Source: Rhodopseudomonas telluris (GTDB lineage: Bacteria > Pseudomonadota > Alphaproteobacteria > Rhizobiales > Xanthobacteraceae). From it: a DNA stretch of 64,000 nt. Shown piece by piece: positions 1 to 10,592 of the stretch. Numbering within the stretch: the first letter of the stretch is position 1; every line of letters begins with the position of its first letter. A model generated the notes under the pieces. The model worked only from the letters and a program-made list of their open reading frames with translations. It was not told the DNA's origin and ran no database searches. Location of the stretch: assembly GCF_042432815.1 (NCBI RefSeq), contig NZ_JBHLWM010000007.1, positions 35,248 to 99,247 on the forward strand, given 5' to 3'. Position numbers and translations under genes: made by a program.

Positions 1-145
1 CTCCAACAAGGCGGCGTTGGCCCGTATAGCCGGCGGGGCCGCGCAGCCGCCAGCGGGTGGAACATCTGATCGATAGTGCCGCAGATCCGACTGCCTAGCA
101 TTCGCAAGAGGCTGCCACGGCGGCAGCGATTTGCGGAGGCGGGGA
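1..145. other. Upstream edge; possible tail of a truncated gene
   Basis: No complete gene fits here. On the plus strand, the frame starting at base 2 stays open for 24 codons and ends at a TAG at 74-76, with an Ala/Gly/Pro-rich tail that could be the C-terminus of a gene lying to the left. The stretch is too short to judge. Bases 77-145 would be the leader of the amidase gene and include the purine-rich GGAGGCGGGGA just before its ATG. Confidence 0.2.
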
Positions 146-1597
146 ATGGCTTTGACACTGGAAGAATACGCGGCTCAGGACGGCCTCGGGCTTGCCGCGC
201 TGGTCCGCAGCGGTGACGTCAGCGCCGCGGAACTGGCCGAGACGGCGCAGCGCGCGATTGCGGCGCTCAACCCAACTATCAATGCGGTGATCGGCGACGT
301 CCCGGCGGCACTGCACGCGCCGGCGCCGGACAGCGCTGGCGCTCCCTTTCACGGCGTTCCGTTCCTGATCAAGGACCTGGTGATGCACGCCGAGGGCGTC
401 GCCTGCGACATGGGCAGCCGCTTCGTCCATGGCAGTTTCACGTCGCCGCACGACACCGAATTGATGCGACGCTTCAAGGCCGCTGGGCTGACGACGCTCG
501 GTCGCACCAACACCCCCGAGATGGGCTTCAGTATCACCACCGAGCCTGTGCTGTACGGCCCGACCCGCAATCCCTGGGACCTGACCCGTTCGGCCGGGGG
601 GTCCAGCGGAGGTTCAGCCGCGGCGGTTGCGGCCGGGCTCGTGCCGGTCGCGCACGCCAATGACGGCGGCGGCTCGATCCGGATTCCGGCGGCCTGTTGC
701 GGCTTGGTCGGTCTCAAGCCGACGCGCGGCCGCACCCCGACCGGGCCGGAATTCGGCCAGCCACTGAAAGGCATGGGCATCGAGCATGTCGTCACCCGCA
801 CGGTGCGGGATTGCGCCGCGCTGCTCGACGCGGTGCAGGGCCCCGGTGTCGGCGATCCGTTCGAAGTCGCGCCGCCGGCTCGCCCCTATCTGCAGGAGGT
901 CGGCGCCGATCCGGGCCGGCTGCGCATCGCGTTCTCGCTCAACGGCGTGATGCAGGCCGAGATCGATCCGGAAATGCGCGACGCGCTGCGACAGGTGGCC
1001 AAGCATCTCGAGCACCTCGGCCATCATGTCGAAGAAGCCTCGCCGGTTTTCGATGAAGCTCAATTCCACGCCGCCAACCTCACCTATTGGTGCGGCTTCC
1101 TCGCCGCTGGCGTCCTCGGCGTCGGCCAGCTCAATGGTCGAGCGCCATCAAACGAGCTGCTCGAAGCGACGACGCTGGCTTGCTACGAATACGGGCTCGG
1201 CCTGTCGCTGATCGACGGCGAGATGGCCGACGCGTTCGCCAATATCGTCTGCCGCAGCGTCGCGCCGTTCTTCCGGCAGTACGATGTCCTGCTGACGCCG
1301 ACCACGGCCGCCGCGGCGCTCCCGCTCGGCTTCAGCAACGGCAACGACGCCAGCCTCGGCGCGAAAGGCTGGTACGACCATCTGTTCCGCCACGCGCCGT
1401 TCACCGCGCTCTACAATATGACCGGGCAGCCGGCGATCAGCCTGCCGCTATGCAGCGACAGCGCAGGGCGGCCGCTCGGCATGCAGTTCGTCAGCCGCTT
1501 CGGCGCCGAGGATCTGCTGATCCGGCTCGCGGCGCAGCTCGAACAGTCGCTGCCCTGGCAGCGGCGTCGGCCGTCCACGCACGTCGCATCGCTGTAA
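146..1597 (+). CDS. Amidase (amidase signature family)
   Basis: A 483-residue protein of the amidase signature family, which hydrolyses carboxamides with a Ser-cisSer-Lys triad. The triad is visible as K76 (in FLIKDL), S153 (in GGSSGGSAAA) and S177 (in GGGSIRIP); the 24-residue spacing between the two serines matches FAAH-type enzymes. The usual T-D-I-G-G-S-I-R stretch is N-D-G-G-G-S-I-R here. There is no signal peptide, so it should be cytoplasmic. I chose the ATG at 146 because GGAGGCGGGGA lies directly before it; an in-frame TTG at 131 is less likely. It is not GatA of the GatCAB complex in any obvious way, because no gatC or gatB is nearby. The substrate is unknown. Confidence 0.85.
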   Translation: MALTLEEYAAQDGLGLAALVRSGDVSAAELAETAQRAIAALNPTINAVIGDVPAALHAPAPDSAGAPFHGVPFLIKDLVMHAEGVACDMGSRFVHGSFTSPHDTELMRRFKAAGLTTLGRTNTPEMGFSITTEPVLYGPTRNPWDLTRSAGGSSGGSAAAVAAGLVPVAHANDGGGSIRIPAACCGLVGLKPTRGRTPTGPEFGQPLKGMGIEHVVTRTVRDCAALLDAVQGPGVGDPFEVAPPARPYLQEVGADPGRLRIAFSLNGVMQAEIDPEMRDALRQVAKHLEHLGHHVEEASPVFDEAQFHAANLTYWCGFLAAGVLGVGQLNGRAPSNELLEATTLACYEYGLGLSLIDGEMADAFANIVCRSVAPFFRQYDVLLTPTTAAAALPLGFSNGNDASLGAKGWYDHLFRHAPFTALYNMTGQPAISLPLCSDSAGRPLGMQFVSRFGAEDLLIRLAAQLEQSLPWQRRRPSTHVASL

Positions 1598-1620
1598 CGA
1601 AGCCGGTCGCGTTCCGCCCC

Positions 1621-1657
1621 GTCGGGAGCTCCGGCTCGAATGAGCGGAGCTCCCGAC
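1621..1657. terminator. Perfect 13-bp hairpin after the amidase gene
   Basis: GTCGGGAGCTCCG at 1621-1633 and CGGAGCTCCCGAC at 1645-1657 form a perfect 13-bp stem with an 11-nt loop, 23 bases after the amidase stop. There is no T-run behind it, so it may be a weak terminator or an mRNA 3'-end stabiliser. Confidence 0.5.
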
Positions 1658-1771
1658 GTGCATGCTTCGCCGCGAAACGTTCGTGCTCCGCCGCATAGTC
1701 CGCATGCCGGCGCCGAGACTTGACCTTGCCGTGCGCAACGCGCAGGCAGATTGCGCCATGCGGACCCTCCT

Positions 1772-2509
1772 ATGACCACTCACATCTCGAAAGCGCCGGC
1801 CTATTGGTCGCGCGAAGCGATCTGGCCGGGGATCGTCGCGATCGGGCCGATGCTGCCGGGGACGCTTGCGTTCGGCATGGCGTTCGGCGCGATGTGCGCG
1901 CAGAAAAACTTCACGCTGGCCGAAGTCGAAGTGATGATGGCGACCGTCTATGGCGGGCTGTCGCAATTCGTGGCCGTGCAGTCGTGGCCGGAGACGCTGA
2001 CGCCGTCGACGATCGCCGCATTGGCGCTGCTCACCACGACGGTGAACATCCGCTTCTTTCTGATGACGGCCTCGATGCGCCCGTGGTTCGGCACGTTGCC
2101 GGCGTGGCAGTCCTATCCGGCGATGCTGCTGGTGACCGATGGCGGCTGGCTCGCCGCGATGCGCTATCGCGAGCATGGCGGCGCCAACGCGGCGTTCTAC
2201 GTCGCCGGCGGGCTGGTGCTGTACTTCGTCTGGCTGATCTCCTCCGTTCCGGGTTTCCTGCTGGCTGAACAGCTGTCCGACCCGAAGAAATACGGCGTCG
2301 ATCTCGCGATGCCGGCCTTCTTTGCGGCCATGCTGGTGCCGGCCTGGAAAGGGGCGCGACGTGCGATTCCCTGGGCGGTCTCGGGCGCCGTGGCGCTGAC
2401 CGTCCATTGGCTGACGCCGGGTTACTGGTTCATCATTGCCGGCGCGCTAGCGGGTGCGCTCAGTGCCGGATTGATGGACGAGCCTCCGCCGCGGACGCTG
2501 CCGGCATGA
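1772..2509 (+). CDS. azlC: AzlC family branched-chain amino acid exporter, large subunit
   Basis: A 245-residue hydrophobic protein of the AzlC (YgaZ) family, the large subunit of a two-component inner-membrane exporter for branched-chain amino acids or their analogues. The family-typical N-terminal region (GPMLPGTLAFGMAFG, then a YGGLSQF stretch) is present and several membrane-spanning stretches follow. I chose the ATG at 1772 over the in-frame TTG at 1751. The stop overlaps the start of the small AzlD-like subunit (ATGA at 2506-2509), which implies translational coupling and a two-subunit complex. The transported compound cannot be read from the sequence. Confidence 0.85.
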   Translation: MTTHISKAPAYWSREAIWPGIVAIGPMLPGTLAFGMAFGAMCAQKNFTLAEVEVMMATVYGGLSQFVAVQSWPETLTPSTIAALALLTTTVNIRFFLMTASMRPWFGTLPAWQSYPAMLLVTDGGWLAAMRYREHGGANAAFYVAGGLVLYFVWLISSVPGFLLAEQLSDPKKYGVDLAMPAFFAAMLVPAWKGARRAIPWAVSGAVALTVHWLTPGYWFIIAGALAGALSAGLMDEPPPRTLPA

Positions 2510-2823
2510 GCGAATTTCTGCGCAGCGACGTGATGATCGCTTTCGCGGTGATGACCGCGGTCACGGTGGCGTCTCGGCTCGGCGGCTTCTGGTTGATGGG
2601 CTACGTCAACGTCACGCCGCGGGTGCGGCGGATGCTCGACGCCTTGCCGGGATCGATCATCGTCGCCGCCGCGCTCCCGGTCGCCGTCAACGGCGGCCCG
2701 ATCGTGATCTTCGCGCTGGTCGCGGCGATGACCGTCAGCATTATTCGTCGAAACGACTTCCTCGCGGTCGCGACCGGTATGTTGGTAGCTGCGTTAGCGC
2801 GGGCGCTTGGCATCGCCGGCTAG
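2506..2823 (+). CDS. azlD: AzlD family branched-chain amino acid exporter, small subunit
   Basis: A 105-residue membrane protein with about four hydrophobic segments and the pattern of the AzlD (YgaH) family, the small partner of AzlC. It begins at the ATG of the ATGA overlap with the azlC stop, the usual arrangement of this pair. The next gene on the plus strand is a TetR regulator 190 bases downstream, which could control the exporter, although regulators of such pairs are more often divergent or of the Lrp/AsnC type. Confidence 0.85.
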   Translation: MSEFLRSDVMIAFAVMTAVTVASRLGGFWLMGYVNVTPRVRRMLDALPGSIIVAAALPVAVNGGPIVIFALVAAMTVSIIRRNDFLAVATGMLVAALARALGIAG

Positions 2824-3016
2824 CCCCGCTGGAGAGCTATTCACTTCATTGCTGTAAGGGCTTGCCATCGTCTCTGAATAGGTGTTCACTTTTTTCTAGT
2901 GATTTGGACGAAGCGCGCTGATCGGCGAGCTCGCCCATGCTCCAAAGTCTTGATGAGCTGAGATTTTCTGGTCCCACCCCTCGGGATCGGAATGCTCGAT
3001 TCCGGAACGAGAGCGC

Positions 3017-3691
3017 ATGGTTTACCGGCGAACCCACCAGGTCGTGAAGCGGTTGGCTGCACGACGTAGCGCGATCATCGCGGCAGCGAGGGAGACCGCA
3101 GCAGAAGGCGGCATGGCGGCGGTGCAGATCGCGCCGGTGGCCAACCGCGCCAAGGTCGCGGCCGGAACAGTGTACCGCTACTTCCCGTCGAAGGCCGATC
3201 TGATATCCGAACTGATCGCCGAGGTTTCGCGCGACGAACTCGCTGCGATCCGACGCGCCGCGGATGCGGCGCCCGGCCCGTCATCGGCACTCGCCGCCGC
3301 GGTCACGACTGTCGCGGTCCATGTGCTGTCGCATCGCAAACTCGCATGGGGCATTCTGGCCGAGCCGGTCGACGTCGACGTCACCGCGTCGCGACTTGCC
3401 AGCCGCCGCGAGATCGCCGGCGAAATCGAGCTGCGGATCGCCGCCGCCGTTCGTGCCGGGCATCTGCCGGCGCAGGATACGGCCTTGGCCGCGACCGCGC
3501 TGCTCGGTGCCGTGCACGAGTCGCTGGTCGGTCCGCTGGCACCGGACAATCTCGACGATCCGGCCAAACTACGTGATGCAGTGCAAACCGTGACCTTGCT
3601 GGCGCTGCGCGCCGTCGGCGTGATGGACGCCCGCGCCCGCGGGCTGGTGGTGCAGGCCGTCGTGCCGTCCCGGACGCTGGTCGGCGCTTAG
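3017..3691 (+). CDS. TetR/AcrR family transcriptional regulator
   Basis: A 224-residue protein with an N-terminal TetR-type helix-turn-helix at about residues 35-56, ending in the typical TVYRYFPSKADLISEL. The C-terminal ligand-binding region is Ala-rich and not diagnostic. It has its own leader of 193 bases, and glcD begins 143 bases after its stop. It may repress either azlCD upstream or the glycolate oxidase operon downstream; no operator palindrome was obvious in either gap. Confidence 0.85.
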   Translation: MVYRRTHQVVKRLAARRSAIIAAARETAAEGGMAAVQIAPVANRAKVAAGTVYRYFPSKADLISELIAEVSRDELAAIRRAADAAPGPSSALAAAVTTVAVHVLSHRKLAWGILAEPVDVDVTASRLASRREIAGEIELRIAAAVRAGHLPAQDTALAATALLGAVHESLVGPLAPDNLDDPAKLRDAVQTVTLLALRAVGVMDARARGLVVQAVVPSRTLVGA

Positions 3692-3833
3692 TCGGTTCCG
3701 GAAACCGAATCCGTTTGCCGAATGGAAGTGCTCTAAGTAGGGATGTGTGGGTCCGCCGATCCTCGCACCGGCGGTTAGCTGGCGCGGTGCTACGTCCGCT
3801 CCGGTCGATGTCGGCAGGCCGCAGGAGTTCCAC

Positions 3834-5327
3834 ATGACCATTCTGATGCCGGAGCCGGACCAGGCGGTGCTGGCGCGCCGCGACGAAATCATCGCAGCGC
3901 TGCGCAAGATCGTGCCGGGCGAGGGCACGATTTCCAGTGACGCCGAGATGCGGCCCTACGAGTCCGACGGGCTGATGGCATATCGCCAGCCGCCGATGGT
4001 GGTCGTGCTTCCAAGCACGACGCAGCAGGTGTCCGAGGTTCTGCGTTATTGTCACAAGAACGGCATCAAGGTGGTGCCGCGCGGCTCCGGCACGTCCTTG
4101 TCCGGTGGCGCGCTGCCGCTCGCCGATGGCGTGCTGCTCGGGCTCGGCAAGTTCAAGCGTATCCGCGAGATCGATTTCGATAACCGCGCCGTGGTGGTCG
4201 AGCCGGGCGTCACCAATCTGGCGATCAGCCAGGCGGTCGACCATGCCGGCTTCTACTACGCGCCCGATCCGTCGTCGCAGATCGCCTGCTCGATCGGCGG
4301 CAACATCGCGGAGAATTCGGGCGGCGTGCACTGCCTGAAATACGGCATGACCACCAACAATGTGCTCGGCTGCGAGATCGTGCTGATGAACGGCGAGATC
4401 CTGCGGATCGGCGGCAAATGCGCCGAGAATGCCGGCTACGATCTGATGGGTGTGATCACCGGTTCGGAAGGCCTGCTCGGCGTCGTCACCGAAGTCACCG
4501 TGCGGATCCTACGCAAGCCGGAGACCGCGCGGGCGCTGATGATAGGCTTCACCAATGTCGAGGCCGCCGGTCAATGTGTCGCCGACGTGATCAGCGCCGG
4601 CATCATCCCGGGTGGCATGGAGATGATGGATCGGCCCGCGATCCACGCCGCCGAAGCCTTCGTCCACGCCGGCTATCCGCTCGACGTCGAAGCGCTGCTG
4701 ATCATCGAGCTCGACGGGCCGCAGGTCGAGGTCGACGAACTGATCACGCGCGTCGAGACCATTGCGCTGGGGTGTGGTTCGACCACCTGCCAGATCTCGA
4801 CCAGCGAGCAGGAGCGCCTGCTGTTCTGGAGCGGCCGCAAGGCGGCGTTCCCGGCGGTGGGGCGGATTTCGCCGGACTATCTGTGCATGGACGGCACTAT
4901 CCCGCGCAAACAGCTGCCCTTGGTGCTGCGGCGGATGACCGAGATGTCGGAGAAATATGGCCTGCGCGTCGCCAACGTCTTCCATGCCGGCGACGGCAAC
5001 CTCCACCCTCTTATTTTGTACGATGCCAATCAGCCCGGCGAGCAGGATCGCGCCGAAGCCTTCGGTGCGGATATCCTGCGGCTGTGCGTCGAAGTCGGCG
5101 GCGTGCTCACCGGCGAGCACGGCGTCGGCATCGAGAAGCGCGACCTGATGCCGGAGATGTTTTCCGATATCGATCTCAATCAGCAGCAGCGCCTGAAATG
5201 CGCGTTCGACGCCGACGGCCTGCTCAATCCCGGCAAGGTGTTCCCGACGCTGCACCGCTGCGCCGAACTCGGCCGCATGCACGTGCACGGCGGCAAGCTG
5301 CCGTTCCCGGACCTTCCGCGGTTCTGA
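3834..5327 (+). CDS. glcD: Glycolate oxidase subunit GlcD (FAD-linked)
   Basis: A 497-residue FAD-dependent 2-hydroxyacid dehydrogenase subunit. The PCMH-type FAD-binding domain runs from about residue 50 to 230 (VVVLPSTTQQV, PRGSGTSLSGGA, IGGNIAENSGG), followed by a C-terminal FAD-linked oxidase domain with FHAGDGNLHP and GEHGVGIEKRD. With GlcE and GlcF downstream this makes the three-subunit membrane-associated glycolate dehydrogenase that oxidises glycolate to glyoxylate. In a phototroph, glycolate arises from the oxygenase activity of RuBisCO. I chose the ATG at 3834, behind the purine-rich GCAGGAG, over upstream in-frame codons. A repeat separates it from glcE. Confidence 0.93.
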   Translation: MTILMPEPDQAVLARRDEIIAALRKIVPGEGTISSDAEMRPYESDGLMAYRQPPMVVVLPSTTQQVSEVLRYCHKNGIKVVPRGSGTSLSGGALPLADGVLLGLGKFKRIREIDFDNRAVVVEPGVTNLAISQAVDHAGFYYAPDPSSQIACSIGGNIAENSGGVHCLKYGMTTNNVLGCEIVLMNGEILRIGGKCAENAGYDLMGVITGSEGLLGVVTEVTVRILRKPETARALMIGFTNVEAAGQCVADVISAGIIPGGMEMMDRPAIHAAEAFVHAGYPLDVEALLIIELDGPQVEVDELITRVETIALGCGSTTCQISTSEQERLLFWSGRKAAFPAVGRISPDYLCMDGTIPRKQLPLVLRRMTEMSEKYGLRVANVFHAGDGNLHPLILYDANQPGEQDRAEAFGADILRLCVEVGGVLTGEHGVGIEKRDLMPEMFSDIDLNQQQRLKCAFDADGLLNPGKVFPTLHRCAELGRMHVHGGKLPFPDLPRF

Positions 5328-5370
5328 AATTGATAGTTTGATCGGCGATGTACGAAGTACAGCCTCTCAT

Positions 5371-5452
5371 CGTCATTGCGAGCGAAGCGAAGCAATCCAG
5401 CGCCACGCGCGCGGCGTGGATTGCTTCGTCGCTATCGCTCCTCGCAATGACG
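5371..5452. repeat. Dispersed palindromic repeat, family A (copy 1, inside glcDEF)
   Basis: The block opens with CGTCATTGCGAGCGAAGCG and closes with CTCCTCGCAATGACG, with internal AGCAATCCAG and GGATTGCTTCG arms, so most of it can fold into one long hairpin. Copies with the same ends occur at 15252, 47653 and 55275. This copy sits between glcD and glcE, inside the operon. It shows no sign of coding. Confidence 0.9.
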
Positions 5453-5493
5453 GTCGAGGATTTGCCTCCGATTTTGAAGGACGAAAGCCGCCC

Positions 5494-6731
5494 GTGGACA
5501 CGCTGAAAGCACGCGATGCGCAGGACGTCGAAGACGTGGTGCGCGCCGCTATCGCCAATGAGCAGCCGCTCGAGATCGTCGGCCACGGCACCAAGCGGCG
5601 CGTCGGTCAGCCGATGGCGACCAATGCGGTGCTGGATCTGTCGGCGCTCAACGCCGTCGTCGCCTACGAGCCGAACGAGCTGATCATCACCGTGCAGGCC
5701 GGCGCGCCGGTGGCCGACGTGCTGTCGCTGATCGACTCCAAGGCCCAGCAATTCGCCTTCGAGCCGATGAACACCGCGTTGCTGCTCGGCACCGTCGAGA
5801 CCGAGGGCACCGTCGGCGGCATGATCGCGGCCGGACTCGCCGGGCCGCGCCGGATCAAATCCGGCGGTGCGCGCGATCATCTGCTCGGCGCCAATGCGGT
5901 GTCGGGCTTCGGCGAGAGTTTCAAGGCCGGCGGCAAGGTGGTGAAGAACGTCACCGGCTACGACCTCTGCAAGCTGCTCGCCGGCTCCTGGGGCACGCTG
6001 GCCGTGACCACCGAGGTGACGCTGAAGGTGACGCCGCGGCCGGAATGCGAGCGCACGCTGCTGCTGCGCGGCCTCGACGACATCGCGGCCAACAAGGCGA
6101 TGACCGCAGCCATGGGGTCGCCTTACGACGTCAGCGGCGCAGCGCATCTGCCGGGCTCGGCGCTGCGCACCACCGGGGGCACGCTCGGCGACATCGCGCA
6201 ACCTGACCAGGCGCTGACGCTGCTGCGGCTCGAAGGCATCACGTCGTCGGCCAGCCACCGCGCGGAGTCGCTGCGGCAGATGCTGGCGGGTTACGGTCCC
6301 GCCGAACTGATCACCGACGAGACCTCGGCCGCGTTGTGGTGCGCGGTGCGGGACGTCGAGCCGTTCGCGGCGGCCGGGCCGCGGGCGCTGTGGCCGGTGT
6401 GGCGCATCGTCTGCCCGCCGGCGTCCGGCGGTGCGTTCGGCCAGGCGCTGCAGCGGGAGAGTGGCGGCGAGGTGATCTACGATTGGGGTGGCGGGCTGAT
6501 CTGGGCGGCGCTGCCGCCGGCCACGGATGCGCACGCCAAGGCGCTGCGCCAGCGCGTCGACAAGATCGGCGGTCACGCCACGCTGATCCGCGCCAGCGAG
6601 GAGGTGCGCGCCAGCGTCGACGTGTTCCCGCCGCAGCCCGGCGGCCTCGCGGCGCTCGGGCAGCGGGTCAAGCACAGCTTCGATCCAAGGAACGTTCTCA
6701 ATCGCGGCCGGTTGTCGCGTGGACCCGCAGC

Positions 6732-6735
<4 letters not shown>
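5494..6735 (+). CDS. glcE: Glycolate oxidase subunit GlcE (FAD-binding)
   Basis: A 413-residue second FAD-binding subunit of glycolate dehydrogenase. It has the family hallmarks of a shortened PCMH domain: a VGHGTKR stretch, GGMIAAGLAGPRR, and VVKNVTGYDLCKL near the middle. It lacks the long catalytic C-terminus of GlcD. The GTG at 5494 is the best start because the upstream open frame is merely the family A repeat read through. The stop overlaps the glcF start by four bases, so glcE and glcF are translationally coupled, while the 166-base gap to glcD may allow separate tuning. Confidence 0.92.
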
Positions 6736-8045
<1,310 letters not shown>

Positions 8046-8116
8046 CCGTGCTGCAGGCCTGCTGGCGGATGGCGTGATTGCCGAACTGGGGCGATCCGCA
8101 CAACAGGAGGACGACG

Positions 8117-9115
8117 ATGGCGAAAGGCAAGAAGTCCAAAAAGGACAAGGCGGATAAGAAGGACAAGAAAGCCCGAAAGTCCGACAAGGCCAAGCTCCTG
8201 CTAGGCGCCAAGAAGGCCAAGAAGGACGCGAAGAAGTCCGGCAAGAAAGCAGACAAGAAAGCAGACAAGAAAGCCGCCAAGCCGGCCAAGAAGTCTGCTG
8301 GCAAGTCGTCCGCAACATCCTCCGCCAAGAAGGGCGCCACCAAGAAGGCCGCCTCGAAACAGCTCCCCGCGAAAAAACTCGCAGGCAAGAAGTCGGCCGG
8401 CTCTGCCGCCAAGGCCGGCGCCAGGAAGTCAGTCGGCGCAAAGGCGCCCGCCAAGAAGGCCGTGACCAAGAAGGCCTCGGCCGGCAAGGCTCCGAAGGCC
8501 AAGGCGCCGGTCAGGCCGTCACCGAGCAAGGCTCCGCCCAAGGCGGCGAAAGCTGCCTCGCCGATCGCCAAAGCTCCGGCCAAGAAAGCTCCCAAGGCGT
8601 CCGCGCCCAAGGGGCCGGCTGCGTCCAAGGCTCCGGCCGTGGCACCCAAGGCACCTGTCCGGAAAAAGGCTCCCCCAAAAGCGAAGCCCTCCACACCGCC
8701 CGCCGCGGCGCCGCAGGAACCGCCGAGCGAACTCCTCGAGGCGATCGACGCCGCTGCCCCGGCCGAGGCGCCGGCGGTGACGAAGGTTGCCAAACCGCGC
8801 AAGCCGCGGGCGAAAAAGCCGGCTTCCTCGATCCCCGAGCCTGAGTCTCAAGACGCTGAGCCCGCGCCCGCTGAAGCTGAGTCGAAGCCCGTCGAGGACG
8901 CGGCCTTGCCGGCCGAACCAGCCGATGCCGAGGAGCCGACCGTCGAGGCCGAAGAGGGAGCTGACGACGAACCTGCTGAACCGTTCTCGTCGGCCGCGGA
9001 AGCCGAACACGAGGACAACGTACCGGTCGAATCTTCCCCAGCCGCTGCGGAGGGTGAGGATATCGAGACCGAGGCCGAGCACCCCCACGAAGAGCACCCG
9101 CGAACCCCCGACTGA
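8117..9115 (+). CDS. Lys/Ala/Pro-rich histone H1-like protein with acidic tail
   Basis: A 332-residue low-complexity protein without hydrophobic segments. Residues 1 to about 200 are built of Lys-, Ala- and Pro-rich repeats (KKADKK, AKKA, APKA type) like eukaryotic histone H1 tails and bacterial H1-like nucleoid proteins. From about residue 210 it becomes Glu/Asp/Pro-rich and strongly acidic. The start at 8117 follows CAGGAGGACGACG. It lies 71 bases after glcF with its own terminator behind. It probably binds nucleic acid through the basic half and is intrinsically disordered; both are inference from composition. AlgP-like regulators are another resemblance. Confidence 0.7.
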   Translation: MAKGKKSKKDKADKKDKKARKSDKAKLLLGAKKAKKDAKKSGKKADKKADKKAAKPAKKSAGKSSATSSAKKGATKKAASKQLPAKKLAGKKSAGSAAKAGARKSVGAKAPAKKAVTKKASAGKAPKAKAPVRPSPSKAPPKAAKAASPIAKAPAKKAPKASAPKGPAASKAPAVAPKAPVRKKAPPKAKPSTPPAAAPQEPPSELLEAIDAAAPAEAPAVTKVAKPRKPRAKKPASSIPEPESQDAEPAPAEAESKPVEDAALPAEPADAEEPTVEAEEGADDEPAEPFSSAAEAEHEDNVPVESSPAAAEGEDIETEAEHPHEEHPRTPD

Positions 9116-9150
9116 GTCCGGCGCGCCCTCATAGCCAAATGCATTCGAAA

Positions 9151-9179
9151 AAGACCGCGGGCAATCCCCGCGGTCTTTT
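9151..9179. terminator. Rho-independent terminator
   Basis: AAGACCGCGGG at 9151-9161 pairs with CCCGCGGTCTT at 9167-9177 around a five-base loop. A-rich sequence precedes the stem and TTTT follows, so it can end transcription from the Lys-rich protein gene. Confidence 0.9.
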
Positions 9180-9544
9180 GCTGTCCAGTCCCGTGGCGCG
9201 ACGGAAGGGGCGCTCAATCGGAGAACATTTCCCTCCGGCGATTCGGCCTGCAGCTGCAGGTGCCAGCGAGCAACGCAGAGACTATTCGTCGAAAGTGTTG
9301 CCCCGGCGAGTAAACGTCTAAGTTTCAGATCGGAACGGCTCTCAAATTAGTTGTTAAATTGCCACACCGTCCAACTACTCGCGCTGAGGTGGACGAAATT
9401 GCTCAAAAAATCGGCAGCTGCATGTGTTTTTTGCTTCACGGTTCCGTGCGGCCGCCGCAGATTGTGCGGGAGTTACTGAGCAGGTCGATATCGTGTCTTT
9501 TCTTGGACTCTGGTCGGGCTGGCTTTAAAGCGATGGGGATCATC
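9180..9544. other. Leader region of the porin gene, no gene seen
   Basis: About 365 bases with no convincing gene. It is more AT-rich than its surroundings (for example around 9325-9360 and 9400-9435), as expected for a promoter region with a long leader ahead of a well-expressed outer-membrane protein. An in-frame ATG at 9533 precedes the chosen porin start by four codons. I could not settle on a -35/-10 pair. Confidence 0.5.
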
Positions 9545-10570
9545 ATGAAGAAAGCAATTCTGTCGGCCGCGGCCATCCTTGCTGTGGGTGTCTCGTCGGC
9601 GTCGGCCGCCGATCTGGCTGCGAAGGTTTACACCAAGGCTCCGCCGGTCGTCGCGTTCGACCCCTGGGATGTCGCCTTCGGCGCCGCCATCATGAGCGAC
9701 TATGTGTTCCGCGGCATCACCCAGTCGAACCACAAGCCGTCGGTGACCGCTTATTTCGAGCCGCGCTACAACGTCACCAAGGACCTGCAGCTCTACGTCG
9801 GTAGCTCCTTCGAGAGCATCTCTTTCCCGAACCGCGCCGCCGCCGAAGTTGACATCTACGGCGGTATCCGCCCGACCTTCGGCGCCTTCGCGTTCGACTT
9901 CGGCGTCTGGGGCTACCTGTATCCGGGCGGCACCTGCCAGTATGGCAACGGCGCCGTGACCGATTCCGCCGGCAATTTGCTGAGCGCCGAGTGTCAGGCC
10001 AACGGGCTGCTCAACGGTAACGTGCTCAAGAAGGACGTCAGCTTCTACGAAGGTTACGCCAAGGTGGCCTACACCGTGAACGACATGTTCACGATCGGAG
10101 CTAATGAATATTACACCCCGAGCTACCTGAACAGCGGCGCCTGGGGCAACTACGCGTCGGTCACCGGCAAGTTCACCGCGCCGAGCACCGGCTTTGGTCC
10201 GAGCGGCGTCGGCATGTATGTGTCGGGTGAGTTCGGCCGTCAGTGGCTCGGCACCTCCGACTCGTTCTACGGCACCGCTGCCGCCAGCCCGACCGGCGGC
10301 GGACCGTTCCCGAACGGCATTAAGTACAAGGACTACAACACCTGGAACATCGGCGTCGGCTTCACCTACAAGGTGTTTACTCTCGACCTGCGCTACTCCG
10401 ACACAGATCTGTCGAAGGCTGATTGCAACGCTTTCACCAGCGACTTCACCGCGACTGCAAGCAACAGCTTCTCGCCGATCAATCCGACTGGCGTCGGCTC
10501 CAAGTGGTGCGGTGCGACCTTCATCGCCAAGCTCTCGGCTGACGTGACGCTGCAGAGCAATCTGAAGTAA
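9545..10570 (+). CDS. TorF family outer-membrane porin-like protein
   Basis: A 341-residue secreted beta-barrel protein. The first 22 residues are a clear signal peptide (MKKAILSAAAILAVGV, then SSASA before AAD). The mature part begins with the family motif DVAFGAAIMSDYVFRGITQS and continues with alternating aromatic beta-strand sequence (YFEPRYNV, DLQLYVGSSF, VDIYGGIRP), as in the conserved hypothetical TorF/TIGR02001 family. The C-terminus has further strands with aromatic residues but does not end in a clean Phe. It is followed directly by a strong terminator, consistent with a monocistronic abundant protein. The solute is unknown. Confidence 0.8.
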   Translation: MKKAILSAAAILAVGVSSASAADLAAKVYTKAPPVVAFDPWDVAFGAAIMSDYVFRGITQSNHKPSVTAYFEPRYNVTKDLQLYVGSSFESISFPNRAAAEVDIYGGIRPTFGAFAFDFGVWGYLYPGGTCQYGNGAVTDSAGNLLSAECQANGLLNGNVLKKDVSFYEGYAKVAYTVNDMFTIGANEYYTPSYLNSGAWGNYASVTGKFTAPSTGFGPSGVGMYVSGEFGRQWLGTSDSFYGTAAASPTGGGPFPNGIKYKDYNTWNIGVGFTYKVFTLDLRYSDTDLSKADCNAFTSDFTATASNSFSPINPTGVGSKWCGATFIAKLSADVTLQSNLK

Positions 10571-10592
10571 GCCTTTCCCAAATCTGGGGCGC

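Noticed and set aside
9139..9321. 60-codon open frame after the H1-like gene
   Set aside because: It runs straight through a strong terminator hairpin and has no family features.
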